Origin: Emmonsiellopsis sp. PD_33
Taxonomy: Eukaryota > Ascomycota > Eurotiomycetes > Onygenales > Ajellomycetaceae
Direction of reading: 5' to 3'
DNA length: 64,000 nt
NCBI GenBank assembly: GCA_032988165.1
Contig: JANTQF010000021.1
Coordinates: 62,001-126,000, forward strand
Both the position numbers and the translations under genes were made by a program. This document shows, piece after piece, positions 49,001 through 61,597 of the stretch. A model generated the notes under the pieces. That model did not search any database and was not told where the DNA came from. It was given only the letters and a program-made list of their open reading frames with translations. Each line of letters begins with the position of its first letter. Position 1 is the stretch's first letter.

Positions 49001-50695
49001 TCACAGCTTATCAGCCGGGCTACCAAGCTGCATATAATTCCAGCAAACTATTTCGATTCAACATCAGCAACCCGCCATACTTCACAGCCAAACAAAAGGG
49101 GGAGAAAACAAAAGGGGGAGACGCGAGACAACAAAATAACTTACTGCTAAACCCAAGATCATCACCAAAGTATAACTTCAACGTATCCTCGCCAGAGATG
49201 ACCCCTTCAAAGGGGCTGTAGGCAACCGCCTGTTTGCCCACAGCCAAGCCCATCGACGGCGGCGCCTCTTGCAGCTCGACAAATTTCGGCGTCGTGCCTC
49301 GTCGTTCCTTCAACATGGTCTGATGGATATTCATTGCGGCGTAGTGGCCGTGATGCATTGCGCGGCCACCGCGTTTGATACCGGACCAAAGCGCAACGTC
49401 GCCGGCTGCATAGTGGTATTGCGCGTTTGGTACTTCATCGGGGAAATTTAGACTGGTAAGGGGGTTAGCGGGGTAAACTTATTATGGCTTGGATAGGGAT
49501 TATGTGCATACCTAGCATTGATTCTCACATAACCCTCCTTATCAAGCACTGCGCTTGGTAAATATGAAGTCGTCGGGCTGTACTTGGAAATGGCATTGAT
49601 GACATAGCCTGCTTTAACTGTGCTTCCGTCCGCCAATGTGATCGTGTATCCCCCCACAGGGAGCTCCTTCGACGACTCAGCTGGGGAAGTCTCCGTGACA
49701 CGGTGTCCCATGATAGTTTCGACGCCAGCGTCGTGGAGTAATTCGAGGGCGCGGTCACGGAACTCGTCCGGCAGGGGTTCGGATGATAGGAGTTTATCTC
49801 GAGAGTGGATCAGAGTTACTTTCAGGCCCGGTTGCATGTGTTTGAGCTCAGCTGCCATTTCTATGCCGACGGCTCCTACATACATAGTAGGTGCTGTTAG
49901 TAAAGGATCTAACTATCTCAGCAAAAGTGTTTTGTAGGCGGGAAACTTACCACCACCAATAATAACAACTCCATCCTCAGCACTCTTCGCCTTCGCAAGA
50001 TGCTTGGTACCTTCCAGAAGGAAATCCTCCTTTTGCAGCGATTGCGGTGCGCTGGGCCAGTTCCGTCGCAGCCCCGAGCTTGCGATCAGGTAGTCATACT
50101 TTTGGACAATCTCCTTGTTCGTCCCGGCCTCTTTGATTATCGACACTTTCCGCTCACAGTCAACAGACGTGACGGTTCCTTGGATATGTTTCACGGCGGG
50201 GGTTTGCAGGGCGGGAATGTCTGAGAATTTGCGCCAGCATTTGGCAGCGTATTTCTCACAAGCAAACGCGAGGGGCGCGCCGATGAGGTGGACTGGAAAT
50301 GTACGGCGTTAGTTAACCCGCGATATCCTGTCATTGGCATTGAAATGCAGTGGGTGGGGCTTACGATAGCCATCCCGCTCGTCGACAATGGTTATCTGGA
50401 TGGGGATGGTTTCTTTAGAACCTGATGGCGTGGACGAGTTTCCTGTGAATCTGCAATTCTTCCCCTGGCATAGATCCAGTAGATTCAAAGCTGCGGAAAG
50501 ACCGGCATAGGACCCGCCGATGACAAGGACTCTGTGCGGAGTAGTGTTGCTGGCGATGCTGCCAGAAGCCTCGTTGCTGGGCATGGTGGTGGAAGAAGGG
50601 CGACGTTGAAAGAGATGCGGGGAGCGTAGTTTGAGGATGGAGGAGAGGATAGAACGAGCGAAGGTGGGCAAGCGACGGCTGGCGCGAGATGTCAT
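49001..50695 (-). CDS. AIF/FSP1-like NAD(P)H oxidoreductase of the siderophore island
   Basis: FAD-dependent pyridine-nucleotide oxidoreductase. Exons 50695-50365, 50292-49951, 49875-49512 and 49452-49145 are well supported (joins GYLHLIGAPLA, IIGGGAVGIEMA, INASLNFPDE). The last exon is ambiguous: an acceptor at 49048 gives an end PADKL (stop 49001, 463 residues), while one at 49028 gives a two-residue tail (stop 49020, 450 residues). FAD-binding VLVIGGSYAGLSAALN lies near residue 54, NAD(P)-binding VVIIGGGAVGIEMAAEL near 223, and AAGDVALW near 370 closes the FAD site. The first 40 residues are rich in Arg/Ser and lack acidic residues, a mitochondrial-presequence-like profile. Five iron-repressor motifs lie upstream, the nearest 19 bp from the ATG. 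It corresponds to the oxidoreductase reported in the Histoplasma siderophore cluster (OXR1). Its reaction is unknown: siderophore-iron reduction or redox protection are possible. Confidence 0.88.
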
Positions 50696-50713
50696 GGCAT
50701 AAATAACAGGATA

Positions 50714-51320
50714 TTATCAGATGCTCAGAACCACAACCAGGTTTTATGAAGAGGGTAATTCGATCACATCCCACGAACATCGAACATAGAGCCGGACTTG
50801 GGGCTTTGGGGCTTCCTCAATTCCAATTCCAGTTCCGGAAGCATTGCCGGCATCGCAGCTCTGGGCCAGACTCCACGGCTGGGTGGAGCAGACAAGCCTG
50901 GACGCAGAAATACAGCCAGCCGCTCGTTATTACCGCCGTCATCTGGTGCCATGGTGGGACTCTGTAATTGCGAGCCAGACCGCGCTTGGCGATAATTTCC
51001 CGCGCATCTGATAAGCCCCAAGTGGAGAATTCATGGTGGAAAATTCTGATTCTGGCGTGAGGTTGAGTTATCTGATCTAAGAGTGGAGCCCGAAGACGAA
51101 TTAAACTTATCTGATCCGATGTTTCCTTGGCGTTTCATCCCGAGACGGCCTGCGTTCCCGAGTACCCGTGTTACCGCGTAACAGCGTACACAGTGGTATT
51201 TACGGTATTTCTTTCCTTACGGTATTTCAATAATACCATTTGTGTTACTGTAAAATACAGCTGTGGAATCCCCGCCAGCGTAAATACGTCCGGAACGGGT
51301 TGGGGTCTTTGTTATCAGAT
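50714..51320. promoter_or_regulatory. Five SreA/Sre1-type sites upstream of the oxidoreductase
   Basis: TTATCAGAT 50714-50722, ATCTGATAA 51006-51014, TTATCTGAT 51068-51076, TTATCTGAT 51107-51115 (extended to TTATCTGATCCG) and TTATCAGAT 51312-51320. Three lie within 110 bp of each other. This is the densest group in the window and marks the right edge of the island. Confidence 0.82.
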
Positions 51321-53472
51321 GAGATTGATATTGCGTGTTATTGTGGTTGTTGGGATCCCCTGGTTGAACTTCCATGGAAATGACGTGGTTGAGGAGAAAG
51401 CGGTCGAACTCGCCCAGGAATCTGAGGATCCAGACGTTTGAAGATGAGCATTAATGGGAGGAGGCAGAGTGTGGTTGACTTTGTCAGGGCTGTTGGCCAG
51501 GATTGTGTGGGCATACAGCAGTGCTTTGAGAAAAATGTGATGACCGTGCATAAAGTGTCTTTTATTCTTTATTTTCAAATTTTTATGGGAGGGGGGATGG
51601 ATGTATTTATTCATTTATTTATTTGGGCATCCTTTCAGTCCTGGTATGGCTCAACACTTCTCATATGTTAGGCGGATGAGAGCAGCCTTGTACGGCTTGC
51701 TGCTCTGCGATAGCTCACAGTGGTCGAGACGGGTAACTGATCACGTAACCCCCCCTCCCTCCCGCCTGGGGATCCCATGCATAGTAGTGTAGGGGAGAAT
51801 GGACATGTGATCAGCGTGGTGAAGCCTGTAGTAGGCGCCAGACTTTATAGCAGAATGGAAGATGTCGGAGATGTAGTGAGGCTGACTGATAGTGGGAGTT
51901 GGGTATTTTCTAGAGACATCCCCCAGTTAACAGAACTATATCCTTCCCTGATGGCGAAATTAAATGTTAATAGGGCAAGGTTTTTAATATACTGTTTGAC
52001 GAATTGGGCAGACAAAGTGCAAGGGTGGCCCAAGAGCAAGATATGCATGGTTACGAAAACGCCTATGACACAAGTAAAAGTCTCTCAATGAATTGATCAA
52101 TGGCACACCCAACAATGTAATGTACATACATCCCCATGCCCCTTTATGGAAGGAAGAAGACCCAATCGCCAGCAAATATAGGCAGTACTATATCAAGGGG
52201 CTTTACAAACTCACAATACACTGGATAAGCTCCCCCCTAGTTCCCAATCAATGGGTTGGTCGTGGTCTTTGATAGCCATTATATTCCCTAGATGCATGTC
52301 GCCACGCATCATGAAACTCTTAGCAATCATTGCACGTGAGAGATGCCCCCAAAGCACAAGGGCGAAAGAGAGGCAAATTAACCGCAAGTTGATCATTCTC
52401 GATGCCGCTGGATAAGCAATCCTGCGCGCAACCATATTTCTACAGAAGCATATTGATCTCAGGCGCAAGGGGTGAAGAATGGCATAAATCTCTGCTGAGA
52501 TTTGAAAGCATATTGAATTTGGCGTGCATTTGGGGGTTCGCTGCCACGACCTGTAGTAAGATTAGCATGGTCTCTCGTGCATATGTATGCAAAAACCTAT
52601 GTCCAGGTACTTACAGCTTTGACTCCTCCTACTGCATGTCTCCTCCAGTTTGTGATGGGCTGATGGGTACTTCGGGCCCAATCTCATAAAGGATTGACTG
52701 AGATCCGCTGCTTGAATTGGCGCACAGTTCAGCCGTTGCAGACTCATTCGGTGCAATAGAGCATGAAAGAGCATGAAAGAGCATATCTGTCACAACCACA
52801 CGCCTTTTTTTCAACATCATAGGGCTCGGCAGAACAGAGAGATAACAGATGATGATGGCAGTCACCTGATTAAACACGATCGGTGACGCAGGGATATTTC
52901 TCCGGCATTGAGTGATGTCATTGCCAGATTCAATCTCAGTCACCGTCACATTCAAGTTTGATTGATATTGGTGATATTCCGGCACTTTTTTGGCCAGAGG
53001 TTTGGGGTAAAATATTCGCGCTTAAACTGAGATTTCCATGGTACAGGAATCTCGCATGTACCTGAATTTGAAGTACTAGTAGTTATGGCAGATAGAAGAT
53101 GCTGCTTCTGAGGCAGTCTTTTCGTGATCCAACCACCACGCCAAAAATGGCTTACATGAGTTGACCAACTTGACAAGGGCTCTCATTTGTGGTGGCCTCT
53201 TGGCATCTCATGGCCTAATAAAACCCGCGGCCTGTGTTCTTTTCCCGTTTGGATACTGTTAACCTCTGCGTCTGTGTCCGTGTGTTACGCTCTGGTGTTC
53301 TTCGAATGAGCACGAGCTCCCTTTTCGCCTGCTGCGGAGTGAATCCCTGCTTCTGCTATTTTCCTGCCTGAATTTGGCTTATCTCGGCGGGAACACATCG
53401 ACGAAAGCAAACATTCCCCTCTCTATCGTCAGTTCCCGGGTTTACACGTCAATCCGACGAGAGCAAACCGTG
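51321..53472. other. Intergenic region with a gene relic
   Basis: No intact gene found. ORFs on both strands are short and motif-free, apart from the phosphotransferase relic at 52144-52400. The right end is the response-regulator promoter. Confidence 0.55.
52144..52400 (-). pseudogene. Relic of an aminoglycoside-phosphotransferase (APH)-like kinase
   Basis: The minus strand encodes RGDMHLGNIMA followed by PIDWELGG, matching the catalytic loop and metal-binding region of fungal APH/choline-kinase-like proteins (usual form HGDLHPxNI...IIDWE). The His of HGD is Arg here. Right after WELGG the frame is lost at a run of six C on the + strand (52232-52237). One base fewer would continue in a second frame with the family-typical segment YPVYCEFVK and a stop at 52144-52146. 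No N-terminal lobe is recognisable upstream. A broken copy is the simplest reading; an unusual intron is less likely. Confidence 0.55.
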
Positions 53473-54217
53473 ATGCATGCCCTCATTGTGGAGGATAAGT
53501 ACGTACATGTATACCAGTCTATATATATGCATATCATTTCACGCTATTAATGCTATGTCTATGTCTACGTTGTTCTGAGCGGTCTAACATCAAACATAGC
53601 CGTATCAACCAGCGGATTCTGGTCAAATTCCTCCAAAAATTCGGATTTACAGCGGACGTGGCATCGAATGGTAAGGAGGCATTGGAGTACCTAGAGCGTT
53701 GTATTTGGGGCCATGTTCCAAAACGGCCAGACATTATTTTCGTCGACGTATGTTTGTGCATTTTACAACCCCCCGCCTTACATTTCTCTAAAGAAAGGAA
53801 TGCCCATCTGTCTTCTTCCCACCATATTTTACTCAGCATCTACTATGGATATAGTACGATATGCCCATCCTCAATGGCCCGGAAACAGTCAATCACATCC
53901 GTACCCGACCCCCTTTCATCAACGACCTTAAAACAATGGCCACGCCGATATTCGCCTTTATCGTCCCTGGACGCATTGTATCGCCTGGACTCTGGCAACA
54001 ATTCATCAGGGATGGATATATCACGAAGCCATTGAGGATAGCTGGTCTCGGTAGCGCATTGAGGTCCATCAAGTCAGAAGTTATTCCGGTTAATATGAGC
54101 GGACATGGGGGATTTTCAGGACCTGGAAATATTGGTGGGCAGACCGCTATTATAAGCAGGCCGATATGGGGTCCGATGCCGCTCAGGAGGTATCCGGGGC
54201 CGAAATCATTTTTGTGA
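53473..54217 (+). CDS. Single-domain response regulator (REC) with C-terminal extension
   Basis: Three exons, 53473-53498, 53600-53747 and 53855-54217, give 178 residues. The first exon codes only MHALIVED plus two bases, and the joins give ALIVEDNRINQRIL and IIFVDYDMPILNG. REC-domain residues: acidic pair E7/D8, phosphoacceptor D58, MP at 61-62, and K116 in YITKPL. The position normally held by Thr/Ser at the end of beta-4 (PIIALTA in typical domains) is Ile94 in TPIFAFIVPG. About 55 residues rich in Gly/Pro/Arg follow the domain and match nothing I know. Fungal REC proteins receive phosphate from hybrid histidine kinases through an HPt protein. With Thr/Ser missing, switching may be altered. 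An upstream exon is possible but the domain begins normally at this ATG. Confidence 0.8.
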
Positions 54218-55172
54218 AGGTTATCAATGGTAAGGGAGGAGGATATATGTTGAAATAAGCCCTAGGGATGGGTTCAAATAGTAGTTAGTTAATATTTTCA
54301 TGGCACACACAGGCTGTCTTCTCTTGCGCCTGTGTCTGCTTCGCTTCCAGGCGCTGTTAAATCAACAACAGATTCATGTTATCACGTTCTCTACAATAAC
54401 TACTGAGATCCCCCACAACAAGATGAATCGCTGGCATATATCAACGTTGTCAATTGACTACTCAATTTTATATTTTAATCCAGCGATATGATAAATTTAA
54501 CTCCGTCTTTTTTCACCCACTTGTTTCTAATTCCCCAAATATTCTATATCCAAAGTCGTCCTTCTGGGTATCAATGACGAAAGCGTGATACACATGGCTT
54601 ATTTTGCCCTGTACCTGCCGGCACTGCGTAACTCCCAAACCAGCCATGGCTCCCGCATGGAGATAACCGGGAAATCGTCAAGAATAAAACGATTGCCGTA
54701 GAAGCTCTAAAGCATCGCCTTAGGGTCTCCTAAAGGTGAAAGAGGCATGGATACAGAGCGCTATTGGACGTGGGCTAACTGCGTTGCTATATCACTCTAC
54801 CACGGATTGGGCCGCAAAGAGGTAAACTTCTCAAGGTCCCAAAATAACTCAATGGGGCTCATATGAATGAATGCAACACGAGGAGAGCCGCATCGCTGCC
54901 TTGCTTCATGTTATTAGTTAGTACAACAAGCTTTGTCCACAGGTTGACTTGCAAGACAGCCCAGGGACCATGGCTACTAGTAAGTTGCAGCCGCCCGAAC
55001 GAGCCTTGTTCTGGTAGTTAAACAAGCTAGATAGACAGTATAACAATACTAAAAAATAAATGGCAAATGGATACCTCCAGAGACTCTCAGCGTACATAGA
55101 AGGGTCCGAACAATGCCGGTGCATGCTGACGTCATTCGCAGGAGGTCGATTTTGTTGGCCATACGCCTCCGG
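54218..55172. other. Intergenic region up to the repeat tract
   Basis: No supportable gene. CpG dinucleotides occur normally up to about 55,172 and then stop, marking the entrance to the mutated repeat tract. Confidence 0.6.
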
Positions 55173-56314
55173 CCTCCTGATCAGGCATAGCACACTTACA
55201 TGATCACACAGTAGATAGATTCCTCACTAGCATAGCAATACAAGAGATCTTCAACCTTCCCACAGGTTATAGCCCAGATAGTACATTTTTTATTAAAAAC
55301 CACTGTGATTAAGACTGGAAGGTTCACCCAACTCAAATATCTCATCAGATCTATAGTGTAATATTCAATTACCTAGAATTTGCATGTCTTTTGCATTTTT
55401 TGTGCTCATTTTACAATTTCTTGTGGTATGAAAATTTTTTTGGACTGTGTGAATAATTTTTCAGACATCTCACAGGCACATTATCAGTGGATTTATCAGA
55501 CTATGACTACCCCAGTGATGTATAGAATGCCTGGCAACATGCCTGATATCCTTCAACCAGTGAGTGCTTCTAGTGCTCATCACATTATTTCAGCTCACTC
55601 TCTGGTGAGCTGTAGGGCTACTAAGTCTGATGTCCAGGCTGCAGAGCTTATATACCCAAACATGCAGGTCTCAGGACCTGCCTACCTCAGTCCTATAGGG
55701 ACTATAGATGATAATATGAGTTGCATGTAGCTACTAGATAGGTCATGTAGTGTACCTGTAGACCCAAACATCCTAATCACTATGATACAGGATACTCTCA
55801 TGGAGATGATAGCTCACCTCTTCATCTCTACTAAAGCTACACAGGCAATCCTCCTGCAGCTCACTATCTCATATAATACTGCCAGGAAGGAATTACATGA
55901 GTATCAGAAGAAAGTTTAATAGGTAATTAAGACTAAAGACATCATTACTTTTAATAGTATGAATTATGAATCCTAGCACACTGGGATTCTTGCAGACACT
56001 AAAGTTATTAGTATAACTAATATTCTATTGAAAAATTAAGATGAGAGCCTCTCTGAGTAGACTCATAAATAGGCTAAATAGTCTGTATGATTAAAGGTAT
56101 TATATTACTGAATTCTTATGAGTCTGCAAGATAATATTTAGGCTATACTTAACACTCTGAAACCAGACAACATTGTGGCTCTATAGGAGAAAATTAACAC
56201 AAAGTATGCTATCTCTCTAGCAGAGGAGCACATACTCATTGTCAAGGAATTAATGACTCTCCAAGTTAAAAATACTGATTATATGCTCTATTAGTAGCAT
56301 TTTCACTATCTCAC
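55173..56314 (+). mobile_element. Left part of a mutated Ty1/copia retrotransposon (gag side)
   Basis: AT-rich, CpG-free sequence. Conceptual frames with many stops contain gag-like segments, for example SMNYES near 55,960 (the NYxxW region of copia Gag), AILNTLKPDNIVAL near 56,140 and EEHILIVKELMTLQVK near 56,225. It is interrupted at 56314 by the gypsy element and continues at 61,857. The 5' LTR is not resolved; it should lie between about 55,170 and 55,900. Confidence 0.65.
56310..56314. repeat. Target-site duplication, left copy
   Basis: CTCAC directly before the 5' LTR, matched by CTCAC at 61852-61856. Confidence 0.85.
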
Positions 56315-56568
56315 TGTGAAGGGCTACACCCTTATACCCTATATCTATAGCTTGCCTAAACTTTGCCTGATCTCTAACTGCTTGATCAGACATCTCCAAC
56401 CAGGCCTTCATATGAACATTTATTCACTTCAACCTCACATAATTTCCTTCTATTTATATTGCATAATCTTATGATTCCTTTTCCTTTTTCCTTTCTTTCT
56501 CTAACAATTATAATCTTAATTCTAGTGTATAGCTCATATGATCTGCTTATCAGAGCACACCCATTACA
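56315..56568 (+). repeat. 5' LTR of the gypsy element
   Basis: Begins TGTGAAGGGCTACAC and ends CCATTACA (TG...CA). Aligns end to end with 61598-61851; mismatches are almost all transitions. Confidence 0.9.
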
Positions 56569-59500
56569 TTTTGTAATTACTCACTTAATCTCTTCTTAGA
56601 GATCCTCATTATATTTATCCTCCAAACACAACCTATATGTATAGCAAACTCTTCTAAAATTCAAAATACAACTCACTCAGCTCAGCTCTGCCAGATAACA
56701 TGTCAGTAAAAGGCCCCAAAGCCCTGACAGTCCATATTGATATCTCATGAGATTTTCCTCTGAACTTTCCAAATCCTCTAAACTTCCTGAATCCTCCAAA
56801 CTCTCTGAATCCAAACAATCTTTTAAATCCATCATGAATATAGACCCTCCACACAAAGACAGCATTCCTTCTCAGGGCCCTGATACTGAATTCCAAAACT
56901 TCATCTAATAGCTCACAAACAAGATTGACCTCATTGCCAAATAAAATTATATGCTCATACTGACTTTAGCTCCTATTCTGACTCCTACTCATCTAACTGC
57001 TCCTTTTAAGGACTTCCTGAGACACCCAAAAGAAAGGCTCACTACCCTTGAGAAATTTACAGGCAAACAAGTCTCTAAATACCCTGTCTGGTGCCTCAGT
57101 GTGGAGGCTAAAATCACTTTGAATAGCCTTGCAATTGAATCTCCTGCTAATCAGGTCTGGTATATCTATACCTGACTCTCTAGCACTGCCATCACCTAAT
57201 TCCACTCTTAAATGAAGATCAATACTAAACTCATTTCTATAACCTCTAATGTTATTCTCAACCAGTTTGACATTCTTTTCTCTAACCCTTTAGTGGCCCA
57301 GAAGGCTCTGACCTGACTGTATAGTGTTCATCAGAAAATCAATCCACTCTCTACCTTTCTTCCAAGATTTAATCAGAAGATCCTGGAAGCTAGCAGCCAG
57401 CTATGAGATAACACTATTAAAAAGGCCCTACTTAAAAAGGTCATCAAGTTTGAACTTCTGCAGCAGACTATTACCTCTATTGAACCCCCTATATACCTCA
57501 AATATTACACAAAGCTTCATAGCATAGAGAATAACCTGTCTGAAATCAAGGCCATTTAGAGTCAAATCCATGGTAGCACTTCTATCATCTCTAGGGAGGC
57601 CTTCCTCAAGACCTCTCTACCAAAGGACCCAAATGCTATGGACTGGACACCTACAGGGCTCACTCATGTGAACACATTCTATATTCCAAATATGACTACT
57701 ACTATCATCATTGACTGCTGTGCCTGAGGTGTCTGCATCAACTGCAACAAACCTGGGTACAGAGCTGCTAACTGCTGTGGAACTCATATTCCCCCAAAAT
57801 TGCTCATACAGTCCACAAACATACAAATCAAGCCCAAAGAGGAGAAAGACTTTGAAGATGCCAAGTCAGACTTGGGAAAAGACTAGCTTCCACATGAAAT
57901 CATGAGCAGAAGCTCCCAGAGTTAGATAGGAAGACCTTTGAGAAGAAAATGACTGTTCCAGTGATTCTTATATCTACCATAGTTAATTGTTCTTTTAATA
58001 TAAATGCTATGATGGATAGTAGTTGCTATTACTATTTAATGATTTACTCTTGCATGGTTAACTGCTATAACCTCCTACATATCCCAATTAACCCCCAAAG
58101 GATTGAAGGTGTCAATGGTGACACAGGCAGCTTTATATGAAACATGATGAAGCTTAATATTAACATTAGTGAATTTCTCTAAGAAAACACTTATACATAT
58201 AAAATTGAGAATCTCTCATATAACTTCATGCTAGGCCTATTATAGCTATCTGAACATCAAGCTCTCATCAATGCTTGCAACTGATGTGTCATATTCCCTG
58301 GGGGCATTCACATCTCCAAAAAAGATATTCACAAGACTACTGACCTTCACCAAATCTCTACCAACACCTATGACCTCCTCTAAAGCCATAATTAGAAATT
58401 CAAGTCTCAACCTCCCATTGAAATCTTCATTGCCAGTATGATCAACATAGAGAAGGCCCTCTCATAGCTCTCTAAGAAGCTAAAGACCAACCCCATAATA
58501 GTCCTTCCTCTACACTATCATGAATTCCTCAATATTTTTAATCATAAAGCTACTGAGAAGCTCCTACCATTCTGCAGTGTGCACAACCATCATATCAAAC
58601 TTGAGAAGATAAATGGTAAAGACCCTTAGCTGCCCTGAGGACCACTGTACAACATGTCATGTGATGAACTACTTATACTCTATAAGACCCTTAATGACCT
58701 TCTAGATAAGGGTTTCATCTGAGTTAGCAATTCACCTGCAGGTGTACCTGTACTCTTCATAAAAAAGCCAGGTAGAGGCCTCCAGTTCTATGTCAACTAT
58801 CAGGGCCTCAACTACCTCACCTGAAAAGATCATTACCTACTACTATTAATCAATAAGACTCTCAAATAGATCAGCCAAGCCAAGTGATTCACAAAGCTAG
58901 ATGTTATTTCCATGTTCTATAAGATTCAGATCATAGAAGGAGATGAATGGCTAACCACCTTTCACACAAGATATAATCTATTTAAATAGATAGTTACCCT
59001 TTTTGGCCTCACAAACACCCCAAGCACCTTCCAGAAATACATCAACTGGGCCTTACAAGACTATTTGGATGAGTTTACTTCTGCCTACTTCAATGACATC
59101 CTCATCTTCACCAATAGATCCCATAAGTAGCATCAAGAGCATGTCTAAAAAGTCCTCACCTGCCTCTATAAATACAGCCTTCTAATTGACATTAACAAAT
59201 CTACCTTTAAAGTCCAAGAGACAACCTACCTCAGCTTCATTATAGAGGCAGGAAAGGGAGTCCATATGGACCCCAAGAAGATTATCACTATCCTCAAATG
59301 GGAGGCCCCTATAATCATAAAAGACATGTGAGGCTTCCTAGAATTTATGAATTTCTACTAACACTTCATTTAGGATTTTTCTGACATCATCCAATTACTA
59401 ACTGACCTCACACATAAAGACCAGCAGTTTCTATAATCTAAGGAGGCAGATAAGACATTCATGCACCTTAAATAGATATTCATCTCTACCCTGATGCTCA

Positions 59501-61597
59501 TTGCATTTAACCCTAACTACCCAATAGTGGTTGAAACAGACTCTTCTAGTTACATTACAGGCAGTGCTCTCATGCAATGGGACAATAAAGACATCCTGCA
59601 ATCCTGCACATTCATGTTCAAGAAGCTCAGCCCTGCCAAAGCTAACTATAAAATCTATAACAAGAAACTCCTTGTTATCATCTGATGTCTAAAAGAATGG
59701 GACTTCAAACTCTACAGCATGAAAGACTTCAAAATCATCATAGATCATAAGAACCTCTAATATTTCATGATAACCTATAAACTCTCTGAATGCTAGATGT
59801 ACTGGGCTAAATTCCTCAGTCACTTTCATTTTACAATTTATTACTACCTCAGTATAGAGAACTCCATGGCTGATGCTCTCTCTCAACATGAACAGAATAT
59901 ACCTTCTAAAGACTTTAATGCCTGCTGAGTAAACTGCAAACAAAGATTACTAGATCTGCAGACTCTTAAAGAATCTAAAGTAACACTGCATGAAGTAATA
60001 TATGCCTTGCCTGTCACCCTGCTAATCATGACCACCTCATCCTCACTCTAGGGACTCTGGGACACTGCTGTCACCTCCAATAAACACCTTCAGATGATAA
60101 CCCAGGTCATCTGAGATAAAGCTTGCCATTTTCCATCTGAACTCCAAGCTCATGTTAACATCACTAAATGCTCTATAGACCCCAACTCCCAACTATACTT
60201 CCAGAAGAGGCAGTGGGTTCCTGATTCAGAACCATTGCACATCCAAATCATACAAGAAACTCACAATTCTCTAATAACTGACCACCCAGACTATAAAGTG
60301 CTCTACCAAATTTTATCCTAAGATTTCTACTGGCCTAATATGTCTCAGAGCATCCAACAGTTCACTCAGAACTGCAATGTCTGCTGATCCATCATTGCCT
60401 GGCAGGATTGCTACCAAGATCTACTTAAATCTCTTCTAATCTCTAAACATGTCTGGTGCAATGTTACCATCAATTTTGCAGTAGACCTTCCTATGAGTAA
60501 CAGCTGCAAGAATATCCTTATCATTGTTAACTATCTTAGTAAAAATATTATCCTCAAATCCTGTGTGAAGATGAATGCACCCACAGTGGCTAAAGCCTTC
60601 CTTCAAAGTCTATTTTATTATCAGCATAGTCTACCCTATACAATTATCTCAGACTGTGGAACCCAGTTTATTGGAGCTATCTGAATCTAAATCTATTAGC
60701 TTCTCAAAATCTCCTAATATCTCTTAACTGCCTACCACCCCAAAACTGACAGTAGCACTAAATGTATGATCCAGATAACTAAAAACTACCTCTAAAAGTT
60801 CTATTCATACACCTAGAATGACTGAAATGAACTCCTCCTGCATGCTAAACTCACAATTAATAGCTGTGATGCTGTCAGCACTGATGTCAGCCTGTTTTTC
60901 CTCTTGCACAGTTACAACCTTAAAGTCCTTGATCTCACTGAATCATCTGAACCTTCCACTTTGCCCTGCAGTCTAATCCAAATTATGAACATCATCATCT
61001 TGAAACTCCAGCAAGCCTACAAGTAGGCTGAATCCTCCATGGCCAGTGCTCAGCAGGACCAACAGAATCACATGAATGCCTACTAAAATCCCATCAAACA
61101 CTACAAGATGGGTAATAAGATCTGACTAGACCTTCAAAACATCACAACTGATCACCCATCTCACATGCTTGACTATTAATATGCCAAGTATATCATTGTT
61201 GAAGTCCTGGGAAGTTATAACTATCATCTTGACATGCCACTCAGAATCCATAACATGTTTCACACAAACCTGCTCCACAAGGCCTCTACTGACCTATTTC
61301 CCTTGCAAGAGATCACTGACTGGCATCTACCTGGCATCATTGGGGAAGATAATGAGGTAGAATATGAGATTGAAGCCAATCTCAACTATCACTACTATAG
61401 ATGAGGATTTCAGTACCTGATGAAGTGGCTCAGATATGAGGCCCTTTCATGGGAACTAACCTCTACTCTGCAGGACACTGCCATACTTGCCTATTATAAA
61501 GAACTGCACCTGCCTGATGAGACTCCATCTGCACTGTACTGCACCTGATTCTCTGGACCCTCCTGCCCACCCTCTGAAACTAAATAGGGGGGGATAA

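Noticed and set aside
51777..52091. 104-codon plus-strand frame right of the oxidoreductase promoter
   Set aside because: No motif, no neighbour support, low-complexity surroundings.
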